From the NCBI GenBank assembly GCA_036843405.1, contig DAITSJ010000002.1, positions 1-64,000 on the forward strand: DNA of 64,000 bases, in the 5' to 3' direction. The position numbers were made by a program, and so were the translations under genes. Under the pieces are notes generated by a model, which was not told the origin of the DNA, did no database searches, and worked only from the letters and a program-made list of their open reading frames with translations. Of this stretch, positions 1 to 7,289 are shown in pieces; position 1 is the first letter of the stretch, and each line of letters begins with the position of its first letter. This DNA comes from DGNJ01 sp002388905. GTDB taxonomy: Bacteria; Pseudomonadota; Gammaproteobacteria; Pseudomonadales; Porticoccaceae.

Positions 1-734
1 ACCGGGTCCCAGAACCACCAGCCGCCCCAGCCCAGTTCGTAGTAGGCCCACCAGCTGCCCAGGGCGATGCCCAGGGTGAGAAAGCCCCAGGCGGTGTTGG
101 TCCAGAGCCGCGTCCAGCGCGCCCAGGCCGCGTCCAGCCGCCCCCCCAGAAGGGCGGCAATGGCAAAGGCGAAGGGCACGACAAAGCCCACGTAGCCCAT
201 GTAGAGCATGGGTGGATGAACGATCAGCCCGAAATCCTGCAGCAGCGGATTGAGGTCGGCGCCATCCGGGGGATGGAACGGCAGGGCCCGCTCGAACGGG
301 TTCGAGGTGAGCAGCAGGAACAGGTAGAAACCCACCGCCACCAGGCCCATGACCGACAGCACACGCGCCAGCAGCGTCAGGGGCAGGCTGCGGCTGAGGG
401 AGGCAACGGCCACGGACCAGCCGGCCAGAATCAGGGCCCAGAGCAGCAGCGAGCCCTCGTGGGCGCCCCACACGGCGCTCACCTTGTAATACCAGGGCAG
501 CAGGGAATTGGAGTTGTTGGCCACATAGAGCACGGAAAAATCGTCGCCCAGGAAGGCCAGCGCCAGACAGACGAAACTGATCAGGCAAAACAGGAACTGG
601 CCCTGGGCCAGGGGTCTCGACGCCGCCGCCCACAGCGGCCGTCCCGTGTAGGTGCCGACCATGGGCAGCAATCCCTGGCACAGGGCCAGGAACAGGCTCA
701 GGATCAAGGCGAAATGGCCAATCTCGGGGATCAT
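1..734 (-). CDS. ccmF: CcmF cytochrome c heme lyase subunit (partial, C-terminus outside window)
   Basis: Membrane component of the system I holocytochrome c synthetase, which attaches heme delivered by CcmE to apocytochrome c in the periplasm. The first 244 residues are visible. They show a chain of hydrophobic segments and, at the window edge, the tryptophan-rich heme-handling motif (GGWWFWDPV), preceded by WGFLTLGIALGSWWAYYELG, which is typical of CcmF. The start ATG at 734 overlaps the ccmE stop (ATGA), so translation is probably coupled. The gene is cut by the window start, and the rest of the ccm operon (ccmG, ccmH) would be expected beyond it. Confidence 0.95.
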   Translation of the reverse strand, partial: MIPEIGHFALILSLFLALCQGLLPMVGTYTGRPLWAAASRPLAQGQFLFCLISFVCLALAFLGDDFSVLYVANNSNSLLPWYYKVSAVWGAHEGSLLLWALILAGWSVAVASLSRSLPLTLLARVLSVMGLVAVGFYLFLLLTSNPFERALPFHPPDGADLNPLLQDFGLIVHPPMLYMGYVGFVVPFAFAIAALLGGRLDAAWARWTRLWTNTAWGFLTLGIALGSWWAYYELGWGGWWFWDP

Positions 735-1180
735 TGACTGCTCTCCCGGGCTTTACCCATGGCTTTCTCCATGGCATCGGCCACTTCCGGCGGCGTGTAG
801 TTCTCGTCGTGCTTGGCCAGCACCTGGGACGCGATAAAGCGGCCCTCCGGACCCAGCTCGCCGGTGGCCACCGCCGCCTCGCCCTCGGCGAAGAGGTCGG
901 GCAGGATGCCGGCGTAGGTCACTGGCACCCGGGCCGCGCCGTCGGTGAGCAGGAAACTGGCCTTGAGGTCCTCGGAAGCCCGCTCCAGGCTGCCCTCCAC
1001 CACCATGCCGCCGACGCGGATGCGGGTACCGGCCGGGGCCTCGCCGCCCGCCACCTGGGAGGGCGTGTAGAACAGGTTCATGTTCTGGCGCAAGGCATAG
1101 GCGAGCAAGGCCGCTGCCACCGAGGCCGCGACGACGATAAACACCACCGCCAGCAGGCGCTGGCGTCTGACAGGATGCAT
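731..1180 (-). CDS. ccmE: CcmE periplasmic heme chaperone
   Basis: Binds heme covalently in the periplasm and hands it to CcmF/H. The 149-residue product has one N-terminal membrane anchor (about residues 9-30), a beta-barrel OB-like domain and the family heme-binding motif HDENYTPPE, with the heme-ligating His at residue 124 and Tyr at 128. The start at 1180 is chosen because it gives MHPVRRQRLL, the usual CcmE N-terminus, and overlaps the ccmD stop (TGATG). The reading frame stays open upstream but only across ccmD. Confidence 0.95.
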   Translation of the reverse strand: MHPVRRQRLLAVVFIVVAASVAAALLAYALRQNMNLFYTPSQVAGGEAPAGTRIRVGGMVVEGSLERASEDLKASFLLTDGAARVPVTYAGILPDLFAEGEAAVATGELGPEGRFIASQVLAKHDENYTPPEVADAMEKAMGKARESSQ

Positions 1181-1386
1181 CAGTAACTCGCCTCCCCGGT
1201 GCGCCGGCCGTCGGCCACCGTCCTTCTTTGCTGTCGTTTCAGATTCCCCAGAACCTGCCGCTTGCGCTTCAGGGGACTGATCACCAGCCAGGCCATGACC
1301 GCCAGGGAAACACCATAGGAAATCCAGACGTAAAACCCGTGGCCGCCCATGGCGACCAGAGCCTGGAAGCTGTCGAACTGGAACAT
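1180..1386 (-). CDS. ccmD: CcmD heme exporter small subunit
   Basis: Small (68 residues) single-span membrane protein that helps release holo-CcmE from the CcmABC complex. It has an N-terminal FDSFQALVAMGGHGFYVW segment running into one transmembrane helix, followed by a strongly basic cytoplasmic tail (KRKRQVLGNLKRQQRR), the standard CcmD architecture. Start and stop overlap the neighbouring ccmC stop and ccmE start by one base each (TGATG), indicating a tightly coupled operon. Confidence 0.9.
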   Translation of the reverse strand: MFQFDSFQALVAMGGHGFYVWISYGVSLAVMAWLVISPLKRKRQVLGNLKRQQRRTVADGRRTGEASY

Positions 1387-2135
1387 CAAACCGCGTCCTC
1401 CCCAATCAGTTCCCGGACCCAGCGGGTACGGCGCTCCCGGTGAAGTATTTCGGCACGCAGACCGAGGATCAATGCCAGGGCATAGAAGCAGTAAAAACCG
1501 AGAATCATCACCACCAGGGGTTGAAACATGGCCGGGTGCATGGTCGGCGCCTCGGTCAACTTGATGGTGGCGGGCTGGTGCAGGGTATACCACCAGTCCA
1601 CGGATTTATAGATGATAGGGATATTCACCGTGCCGACAAGCGCCAGCACCGCGCCGGCCCGGGTGGCGGCATCCCGGCTGGTATAGGCATAGTGCAGGGC
1701 GATGACCCCCAGGTAGAGGAAAAAGAGCACCAGCATCGATGTGATACGGGCATCCCAGACCCAGTAGGTACCCCAGGTGGGCTTGCCCCAGAGGGCCCCT
1801 GTAAAGAGGGAAATGAAAGTCAGGGCAGCACCCAGGGTGGCGGCCGGTCGCATGGCCATTTCCGCCAGTTTCATTTTCCAGATCAACCCGATGGCGCCGG
1901 CCACCGCCATCACGTAGTAGCCGGCCAGGGCCAGGAAAGCCGCCGGCACGTGGATATAGATGATGCGGAAACTGTTGCCCTGTTTGGCATCGGCGGGCGC
2001 GAAGCCGAGCCCCCAGACCAGGCCTGCGACGAGCAGTATCAGGGTCGCCGCGGCGAGCCAGGGCAGCCACTTGCCGCTGGCCTGATAAAACCAGCGTGGC
2101 GAGCCCAAACGATGAAACCATTGCGTAAAGGTCAT
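1386..2135 (-). CDS. ccmC: CcmC heme exporter/heme handling protein
   Basis: Integral membrane protein (249 residues, normal family length) of the CcmABCD complex; it presents heme to CcmE on the periplasmic side. Six hydrophobic segments are visible, plus the tryptophan-rich motif WGTYWVWDARITSMLVL and two conserved periplasmic histidine regions (YIHVPAAF and near LHQPATIKL). It follows ccmB after a 28-base gap and overlaps ccmD. Confidence 0.95.
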   Translation of the reverse strand: MTFTQWFHRLGSPRWFYQASGKWLPWLAAATLILLVAGLVWGLGFAPADAKQGNSFRIIYIHVPAAFLALAGYYVMAVAGAIGLIWKMKLAEMAMRPAATLGAALTFISLFTGALWGKPTWGTYWVWDARITSMLVLFFLYLGVIALHYAYTSRDAATRAGAVLALVGTVNIPIIYKSVDWWYTLHQPATIKLTEAPTMHPAMFQPLVVMILGFYCFYALALILGLRAEILHRERRTRWVRELIGEDAV

Positions 2136-2163
2136 ATCGGTTCTCGTACCGTATCTCGATTAG

Positions 2164-2877
2164 TCATCCGTGCAGACCCACCCTCAGGGCGCCGGCGGCG
2201 GCAAAGGGCGACAGCATGACGGCAAAGGCCAGCAGCGCCCCGAGCACCGCCAGGGTACCGCCGTAGGCCATGCCGTCCACGGCCTGCTGCACCGCACTGG
2301 CACCGAAGATAAGCACCGGCATGTACAGAGGCATGACAATCAGCGACAGCAGCAGACCGCCCCGGCGTATGGCCACGGTCAGAGCCGCGCCGATGGCACC
2401 GAGCAGACTCAGGGCGGCGGTACCGAGAGCCAGGCTTGCCAGCAACGCGGGATAACCCGCTGGCGGCAGGGACAACATGATCCCCAGCAGCGGCGACATG
2501 AGAGTCAGCGGCAGGCCCATCACCAGCCAGTGGGCGGTAATCTTGGCCAGCACCAGCACCCACAGGGGCTGAGGTGCGACCAGGGCCTGCTCCAGAGTAC
2601 CGTCCCGGTAGTCCCCGGCGAACAGGCTCTCCGCCGACAACAGGGACGCCAGCAGAGCCATGACCCAGATAATGCCCGGCGCCATGACGGCCAGCCGCGT
2701 TGCCTCGGGTGACACGCCCAGGGGCACCAGGGTGGCCACCATGACAAAGAAGATCAGGGGGTTGGCCATATCGCCGCGGCGCCGGTTGGCAAGCCGCAGG
2801 TCCCGTACCAGCATCGAGCGGAATGGCCCGTTACGGGGCGCGGCTGGCACGCCGGTCAGGCCGGGCTCAGGCTGCAT
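2164..2877 (-). CDS. ccmB: CcmB heme exporter membrane subunit
   Basis: ABC-type membrane subunit paired with CcmA. It has about six hydrophobic helices and the family blocks MANPLIFFVMVATLVPLG, APGIIWVMALLASLLSAE and DGTLEQALVAPQPLWVLVLAK. The ATG at 2877 is preceded by GGAG on the minus strand and overlaps the ccmA stop by 11 bases; it gives 237 residues. An internal ATG at 2814 would match the shorter N-terminus of other CcmB proteins but has no visible ribosome binding site. Confidence 0.93.
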   Translation of the reverse strand: MQPEPGLTGVPAAPRNGPFRSMLVRDLRLANRRRGDMANPLIFFVMVATLVPLGVSPEATRLAVMAPGIIWVMALLASLLSAESLFAGDYRDGTLEQALVAPQPLWVLVLAKITAHWLVMGLPLTLMSPLLGIMLSLPPAGYPALLASLALGTAALSLLGAIGAALTVAIRRGGLLLSLIVMPLYMPVLIFGASAVQQAVDGMAYGGTLAVLGALLAFAVMLSPFAAAGALRVGLHG

Positions 2878-3493
2878 AGCGGGCCATCTCCAGCCTGCGC
2901 ACGCCGGTCAGGGCCAGGTCCTGGTGGGTAGTCACGACAATGGCGCCGCCGCCCGCCACGTGGCGGGCCATCAATGTCTGGACCGTGTCGATCCCGTCCC
3001 GGTCGATGGCGGTCAGGGGTTCATCGAGCAGCCACAGGCTGGCGCCACCGGTGAGCAAGCGGGCCAGGGCCACCCGCCGCAACTGCCCGGCGGACAGAGT
3101 ATGGCAGGGGACATCCGCATAGTCCGCCAGGCCCACCTCGGCCAGGGCAGCGTCGATGCCGGTGGCTGCGCCCGATAGCGACACCAGCCACTGCAGGTTT
3201 TCCCGCGGCGTAAGACCGCTCTTGATCCCCGGCTGGTGTCCCAGATAAAGCATGTCCGCCCGGTAGGCCGGCAGTCGTCGCGACACGCTTTTTCCCCGCC
3301 AGTGGATATCGCCGGCACTGGCTGTCAGGACAGTGGCGAGAAGGCGCATCAGCGTGGTCTTGCCGCTGCCATTGGCACCGGTGACCTGGAGAATATCGCC
3401 GGGGGACACGGAAAACGAGACTCCCTCGAAAAGCGGTTCATCGTCCCGTTCGAAGGCAATATCGCGGCACTCGAGAATAATCGCGGAACCCAA
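2867..3493 (-). CDS. ccmA: CcmA cytochrome c biogenesis ABC ATPase
   Basis: ATP-binding subunit of the CcmABCD complex that drives release of heme-loaded CcmE. It carries Walker A (GANGSGKTT), signature (LSAGQLRRVALARLL), Walker B (LWLLDEP) and the H-loop (TTHQD). The TTG at 3493 is chosen because it gives 208 residues, close to the family norm. A longer in-frame form to 3589 would start upstream of the likely promoter (-10 at 3522-3527) and inside a terminator hairpin. The exact start is inferred; ATT codons a few residues downstream are less likely. Confidence 0.9.
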   Translation of the reverse strand: MGSAIILECRDIAFERDDEPLFEGVSFSVSPGDILQVTGANGSGKTTLMRLLATVLTASAGDIHWRGKSVSRRLPAYRADMLYLGHQPGIKSGLTPRENLQWLVSLSGAATGIDAALAEVGLADYADVPCHTLSAGQLRRVALARLLTGGASLWLLDEPLTAIDRDGIDTVQTLMARHVAGGGAIVVTTHQDLALTGVRRLEMARYAA

Positions 3494-3521
3494 AAGGCAA
3501 AGTCCGGTGTCAAAGGCCGCT

Positions 3522-3530
3522 ATTATGCCA
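3522..3530 (-). promoter_or_regulatory. Putative ccm operon promoter (extended -10)
   Basis: On the minus strand the sequence TGGCATAAT forms an extended -10 element (TGn plus CATAAT, 5 of 6 to consensus), predicting transcription from about 3515, some 20 bases before the ccmA TTG start. No good -35 is present, as expected for an extended -10. It lies directly after the T-tract of the upstream terminator. Confidence 0.5.
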
Positions 3531-3564
3531 AAAAAATCCCGCCTTGCGGTTCCTGCAAGACGGG
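3530..3564 (-). terminator. Rho-independent terminator of the small acidic-protein gene
   Basis: On the minus strand a 10-bp stem (CCCGTCTTGC paired with GCAAGGCGGG, one G-T pair) with a 7-base loop is followed by seven T residues. It ends transcription of the gene at 3632-3814 just before the ccm promoter. Confidence 0.85.
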
Positions 3565-3631
3565 ATCGTCGGAACGATAATCGCCGCAACCCGAATCGCG
3601 CCAGTCCGCGACGCTGTCGGGCCGCTTGAAC

Positions 3632-3814
3632 TCAGAACTCGAAATCGTAGTCCTGGATAAGCCTCTGCAATCGTCTCTCCTCGAGGCGCTCCTCGAGCCG
3701 TCGCCGGGCTTCGAGCAGGGCCCCGGGAGAGGCCTTTATGGACGACTCTTCCGGGGTAACGTCCTGTTCTTCGGTGTCCAGATCATCCAGTTCGTTGTCA
3801 TCATCGTCACGCAT
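3632..3814 (-). CDS. Small acidic conserved protein (PA3496-like)
   Basis: A 60-residue soluble protein. The N-terminal half is very acidic (MRDDDDNELDDLDTEEQD); the C-terminal half is a charged helix rich in Arg/Glu (LEARRRLEERLEERRLQRL) ending in an aromatic acidic tail. This composition resembles the short PA3496-type proteins of gammaproteobacteria, whose function is not established; the match is from memory and moderate. The ATG at 3814 is preceded by GAGAGG at 8 bases spacing, so it is preferred over a GTG nine bases upstream. It has its own terminator, so it is a monocistronic unit. Confidence 0.7.
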   Translation of the reverse strand: MRDDDDNELDDLDTEEQDVTPEESSIKASPGALLEARRRLEERLEERRLQRLIQDYDFEF

Positions 3815-3949
3815 AGCCGGCACCTCTCTGTTTTTACCCGATAACGACGGTCAAACGGCCGGGGAAAGCACAAATTTTCCGGGGCCATTTCCGCGCAAAA
3901 TAGGCGCAAAAACGGTTGGCGTCAACAAAAATAAATATATTATTTTCAG

Positions 3950-4606
3950 TTAGTTACAAACTTTCCGACGACTGGCGTAAGCCTCGAAACCGGCGACACC
4001 GGCAAGGCGGGGCAAATCCTCCGGGCGGTCGATATCAGCCAGCGTCGGCAACTCGCGCCAGCGCCAGCCCAGTTCGCGCAAGCGCAGCCGGGTCTGGGCC
4101 ATCACCGACCCGGTTCCCCAGTCGATACCGGTAAAAAGGCGGCGCTCGGCGCGAGCCAGCCCCACCAGGTAATAGCCGCCGTCGCTGGCCGGCCCGAACA
4201 CCGCATCCTGCCCCCCTGCCAGGGCTCCTAGCGCCGCCCCCAGCAAGTCCGCCCCGACGAAGGGACAGTCGCTGCCCACCATGACCGCGAACCGGGAACG
4301 GGACAAAACATGGTCGAAGGCGTTGTGCATGCGTTCACCCAGATCCAGGCCCCACTGACAGTGGCGGCCAGCGGCCGGTGAAAAGCGGCGAAAGAAGTCA
4401 CTGCCCTCCTTTTCCGAGTACCAGATCTCCACCGGTGCCAGATGCGCGTCCTGCAATTGCCCGTGGGTGTATTCCACCAGCCGACAATGGAGGGCCAGGC
4501 AGCCTTTCTCGCCCAGCACCGGCTGCAAACGGCTCTTGACCCGGCCGGGCACGGGGCTCCTGGCAAACTGCAGGAGTCGCGAGTCGGGATAGGCATAATC
4601 CACCAT
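3950..4606 (-). CDS. DUF2064/TIGR04282 glycosyltransferase-like protein
   Basis: Nucleotide-sugar-transferase-fold protein (218 residues) with the family landmarks ARSPVPGRVKSRL near the N-terminus, a metal-site-like GSDCPF and DGGYYLVGL. Such proteins commonly occur next to a TIGR04283 family GT2, as here, and some clusters are linked to arsenosugar or other glycan synthesis; no arsenic genes are visible in this window. The start at 4606 lies two bases after the stop of the upstream GT2 gene, so the two are probably co-translated. The substrate is unknown. Confidence 0.8.
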   Translation of the reverse strand: MVDYAYPDSRLLQFARSPVPGRVKSRLQPVLGEKGCLALHCRLVEYTHGQLQDAHLAPVEIWYSEKEGSDFFRRFSPAAGRHCQWGLDLGERMHNAFDHVLSRSRFAVMVGSDCPFVGADLLGAALGALAGGQDAVFGPASDGGYYLVGLARAERRLFTGIDWGTGSVMAQTRLRLRELGWRWRELPTLADIDRPEDLPRLAGVAGFEAYASRRKVCN

Positions 4607-4608
4607 GG

Positions 4609-5274
4609 TCAACGGTAAAGCCTCGCCAGCCGGTCGCCCGGGACACCGAGGAAATAGGCAAGCCGCAAGCTCCACATCAGCAGGATTGTCCGCACCAGGC
4701 CCCGCTCCTGCCAACGCCGGCTCGAGGTAAACACGCAGGCACCGGGATCGACGGGTCTCCCCGCGACCGCCTTGAGGGTCTTGCAATAGGCGACATCTTC
4801 CATCAAACGGATGGGTGGAAAACCCCCGGTTTCCTCGAACAGGCTGCGCTTGACAAAAAGCGCCTGATCGCCGGTTCCGATACCGCTCACGCGGGAGCGC
4901 AGGTTCATCATTGCGCCGATGATCCGATAGGGGAGACCGGGATGACTGAGACGCACATCGAAAAAGCCCCAGGACGCGCCAGCCACCGGGGTCAACCAGG
5001 ATTCACCCGCCGGCGGCCGGGTGTCGGCATGGAGAAAAAGTAGTGTGTCGCCCCGGGCGTGAGCGGCGCCCATATTCATCTGGCGGGACCGGCCGGGCAG
5101 GCAAAGAAGGACCGTATCGGCCAGATCGGCGGCCAGCGCCGGCGTATCGTCGCCGCTGCCGCCGTCGACAACCAGTATTTCCACAAGGCCGGCCCGGCGC
5201 ATGGCCTGCAGGGGCTGCAACGTATCGGCCAGGTTCTCCTCCTCGTCGAGCGCGGGCACAATAATGCTCAGCAT
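4609..5274 (-). CDS. TIGR04283 family glycosyltransferase (GT2)
   Basis: Soluble GT-A fold enzyme of 221 residues: the N-terminal MLSIIVPALDEEENLADTL nucleotide-binding start, LVVDGGSGDD, LLFLHADTRPP (DxD-like HAD) and GTGDQALFVKR, with a late ED (LMEDVAYC) acting as the likely acidic catalytic region. The ATG at 5274 gives the standard GT2 start; an open stretch further upstream does not resemble the family. It is paired with the DUF2064 gene. The acceptor is unknown. Confidence 0.85.
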   Translation of the reverse strand: MLSIIVPALDEEENLADTLQPLQAMRRAGLVEILVVDGGSGDDTPALAADLADTVLLCLPGRSRQMNMGAAHARGDTLLFLHADTRPPAGESWLTPVAGASWGFFDVRLSHPGLPYRIIGAMMNLRSRVSGIGTGDQALFVKRSLFEETGGFPPIRLMEDVAYCKTLKAVAGRPVDPGACVFTSSRRWQERGLVRTILLMWSLRLAYFLGVPGDRLARLYR

Positions 5275-5570
5275 GGCGAGATCCACAATGCGCGCCACCC
5301 CCGGAAGACGAGAGCGCCGGGGCGGCGGACGTGCAGCCCCGTATCCGGTTTGGCAGCGAAATGGCGGGATAGCTGCATAGGCCTTGTCCGTGACCTTGTC
5401 CTTGAATTGGGCACTCGAACATAGCAGAGCCCCGCCGTTAATGGAAAGCACCTGTGGACGCAATGCAAACGGGGCCACGGCCGGCTTTCGACGGGGTTCT
5501 CACCACCGACTCCGAATGACCTATACTACCGTTCCCGACTCTCAACGGCTCGGCATTGAGGAGAACAACC
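5275..5570. promoter_or_regulatory. Divergent intergenic region with candidate msrA -10
   Basis: The 296 bases between the GT2 gene (minus) and msrA (plus) contain a plus-strand TATACT at 5522-5527 (5 of 6 to the -10 consensus), about 40 bases before the msrA start. The -35 region is weak (TTCTCA at 5497-5502, 19-bp spacer). No convincing promoter was seen for the minus-strand gene. Confidence 0.35.
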
Positions 5571-6206
5571 ATGGGAATCGCCCGGATCGGCCTGCTCCTG
5601 GCCCTCGCCACGGCGCTGGCCGCCCACAGCGCGGAAGAACGGATAGCGCTCTTTGCCGGCGGCTGTTTCTGGTGTATGGAGCCCCCTTTCGACCGTTTGG
5701 ACGGCGTCACCGCCACTATTTCGGGCTACACCGGCGGGGACCTGGAAAACCCGGACTACGAACAGGTTTCCGCCGGCAACACCGGCCATGCGGAGGCGGT
5801 CAAGGTGATCTACGATCCCGGGAAAGTGAGTTACCGGGAGTTGCTGTCGGTGTTCTGGCGCAATATCGATCCCCTGGATGCCGGCGGGCAGTTTTGCGAT
5901 CGGGGCAGCCAGTACCGCAGCGCCATCTTTTACAGTAACGACGACCAGCGCCTGGCCGCGCAACAGAGCATGCGGGCACTGTCGGAAAGCGGAATTCCCG
6001 ACGGGGATATCGCCACCGAAATCCAGCCCGCGGACGCCTTCTATCCCGCGGAGGCCTATCATCAAAACTATTACGAGAAAAACCCGCTGCGCTACAAGTT
6101 CTACCGCTACCAGTGCGGCCGGGACAAACGACTGGAAAACCTTTGGGGCGACCGGGACGACGATTTCTTCCGACGCCTGACCGGGGCGGACGGCGACACT
6201 AATTGA
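5571..6206 (+). CDS. msrA: Peptide-methionine (S)-S-oxide reductase MsrA, exported
   Basis: Reduces methionine-S-sulfoxide in damaged proteins. The GCFWCMEPPF motif places the catalytic cysteine at residue 32 and a second one at 35; GYTGGDLENPDYEQVSAGNTGHAEAV and QYRSAIF are family blocks. Residues 1-21 look like a cleavable signal peptide, so it probably acts in the periplasm. The ATG at 5571 is preceded by GAGGAGA (5558-5564), favouring it over a TTG at 5556. It converges with the Usp gene, overlapping it by 8 bases. Confidence 0.93.
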   Translation: MGIARIGLLLALATALAAHSAEERIALFAGGCFWCMEPPFDRLDGVTATISGYTGGDLENPDYEQVSAGNTGHAEAVKVIYDPGKVSYRELLSVFWRNIDPLDAGGQFCDRGSQYRSAIFYSNDDQRLAAQQSMRALSESGIPDGDIATEIQPADAFYPAEAYHQNYYEKNPLRYKFYRYQCGRDKRLENLWGDRDDDFFRRLTGADGDTN

Positions 6207-7065
6207 CCACGAACATATCGCCGCTGACGTGGCGCAGGATGCGCTCTGCCGTATTGCCCACGAAGAACCCCTTGACCCCCTTGTTGGCAATGGTGCCGAG
6301 CACCAGGATGCCCGACTCGGCCATGGCCTTCTCGAGCATGGCGTCCACCGGCCCGGAGACGACCTTCTCCTCGTCGACCGGTACGCCCAGCCTGGCAATG
6401 ATGGCCCTCTGCTTTTCCATGGCGGCCTGCTCTGCCTGGGACCGGAAGTCGGTGATCAGTGCCGCGGCCGATATATCGGCGTAGATATAGGCCGGATCCG
6501 GGACCACGCTGATCACCGTCAACGGCAACTTCATGGCATCCGCCAGACCGCGCGCCTGGTCCAGCAGACGGCCGGTCAGCGCCTGCGCCTCGTCGTTGTC
6601 GTCCAGGCAATCCACCGCGGCCACCACCCGCCTGACCGGGTGGTCGTTGCGGGAGATCAGCATCACCGGACAGGCCGCGTCCCGGAGCAGGTGCCAATCG
6701 TCGGGCTTGTGGAGCAGATCCCCCAGTACCGAATGCTGATCCATGGCGATGACAATCAGGTCCGCCGAGGCTTCCTCGGCCTTTTCGGCAATGCCCCGAT
6801 AGGCCTTGGGTTGCCACTCCACTTCGTAATCGACATCGAGATCGGCGAGCATTTCGTTCATGCGGACGCGGTTGTCCTCAATCAGTTCCTCGCGCAGTTC
6901 CCGGTAATTGTCGAAGCCCACATACCGGTTTAATTCCTCGAGCTGGTCGTCGACCGGGCGGTAGACCCGCAGGCGTGCACCGTAAGCCCGAGCCAGCAAG
7001 AGCGCCCGGTCGACGACCTGCCCCGCCAGTGACCAATCGGTAATGGCGGCAAAAATGGTGTTCAT
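6199..7065 (-). CDS. Tandem universal stress protein (UspE-like)
   Basis: A 288-residue cytoplasmic protein with two Usp domains (about 1-140 and 145-288). Each has the Rossmann-like start (FAAITDWS; RVVAAVDCLDD); the second ends with LVLGTIANKGVKGFFVGNTAERIL, an ATP-binding-type G-x2-G-x9-G-N/S region, whereas the first (IVIAMDQHSVLGDL) is less complete. Length and tandem layout match UspE-type proteins, which in several gammaproteobacteria are induced under low oxygen. A candidate promoter with an FNR-box-like element lies upstream, and the hemN-like and fnr genes are on the other side. Confidence 0.88.
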   Translation of the reverse strand: MNTIFAAITDWSLAGQVVDRALLLARAYGARLRVYRPVDDQLEELNRYVGFDNYRELREELIEDNRVRMNEMLADLDVDYEVEWQPKAYRGIAEKAEEASADLIVIAMDQHSVLGDLLHKPDDWHLLRDAACPVMLISRNDHPVRRVVAAVDCLDDNDEAQALTGRLLDQARGLADAMKLPLTVISVVPDPAYIYADISAAALITDFRSQAEQAAMEKQRAIIARLGVPVDEEKVVSGPVDAMLEKAMAESGILVLGTIANKGVKGFFVGNTAERILRHVSGDMFVVN

Positions 7066-7110
7066 GGCTCCCCCTGCAATGAATCGGCTGGCTTACTCTC
7101 TATTCCTGCG

Positions 7111-7139
7111 ATTAATTCACGACAGGCCCGCCGGGTCAA
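7111..7139 (-). promoter_or_regulatory. Putative usp promoter
   Basis: Minus strand: TTGACC at 7134-7139 (5 of 6 to -35), 17-bp spacer, ATTAAT at 7111-7116 (4 of 6 to -10). Transcription would begin near 7104, about 40 bases before the Usp start codon. Confidence 0.5.
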
Positions 7140-7156
7140 GCCTACCCCCGCTCCTT

Positions 7157-7170
7157 ATAATCGAGATCAA
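7157..7170 (-). promoter_or_regulatory. Candidate FNR/Anr box upstream of usp
   Basis: Read on the minus strand it is TTGATCTCGATTAT, 8 of 10 matches to TTGATnnnnATCAA. Its centre is about 60 bases upstream of the predicted usp transcription start, close to the class I FNR activator position. Confidence 0.4.
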
Positions 7171-7207
7171 TTGGCGGCGCTTTAGCGAAAAAACCGCAAC
7201 GGGCGGG

Positions 7208-7249
7208 TTGATATACGTCATATGGAAAGCCTCGATGCCGCTCTATGGT
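7208..7249 (+). promoter_or_regulatory. Candidate FNR/Anr-dependent promoter of the hemN-like gene
   Basis: TTGATATACGTCAT at 7208-7221 matches the FNR consensus at 8 of 10 positions. Its centre is 32 bases upstream of the centre of a -10-like TATGGT at 7244-7249, the geometry of a class II FNR promoter (box near -41.5, start near 7256). This supports the start codon at 7290 rather than the ATG at 7245, which falls inside the -10. Confidence 0.5.
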
Positions 7250-7289
7250 ATCTCCTGTCAACTGTCTCGACCCGTTGGGGGACCGGATC

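Noticed and set aside
3494..3589. A 32-residue N-terminal extension of CcmA
   Set aside because: It runs through the terminator hairpin and upstream of the likely promoter, and is not found in CcmA proteins.
7245..7289. Earlier ATG start for the HemN-like protein
   Set aside because: It overlaps the predicted -10 of the FNR-type promoter and has no ribosome binding site; the ATG at 7290 has both leader and site.
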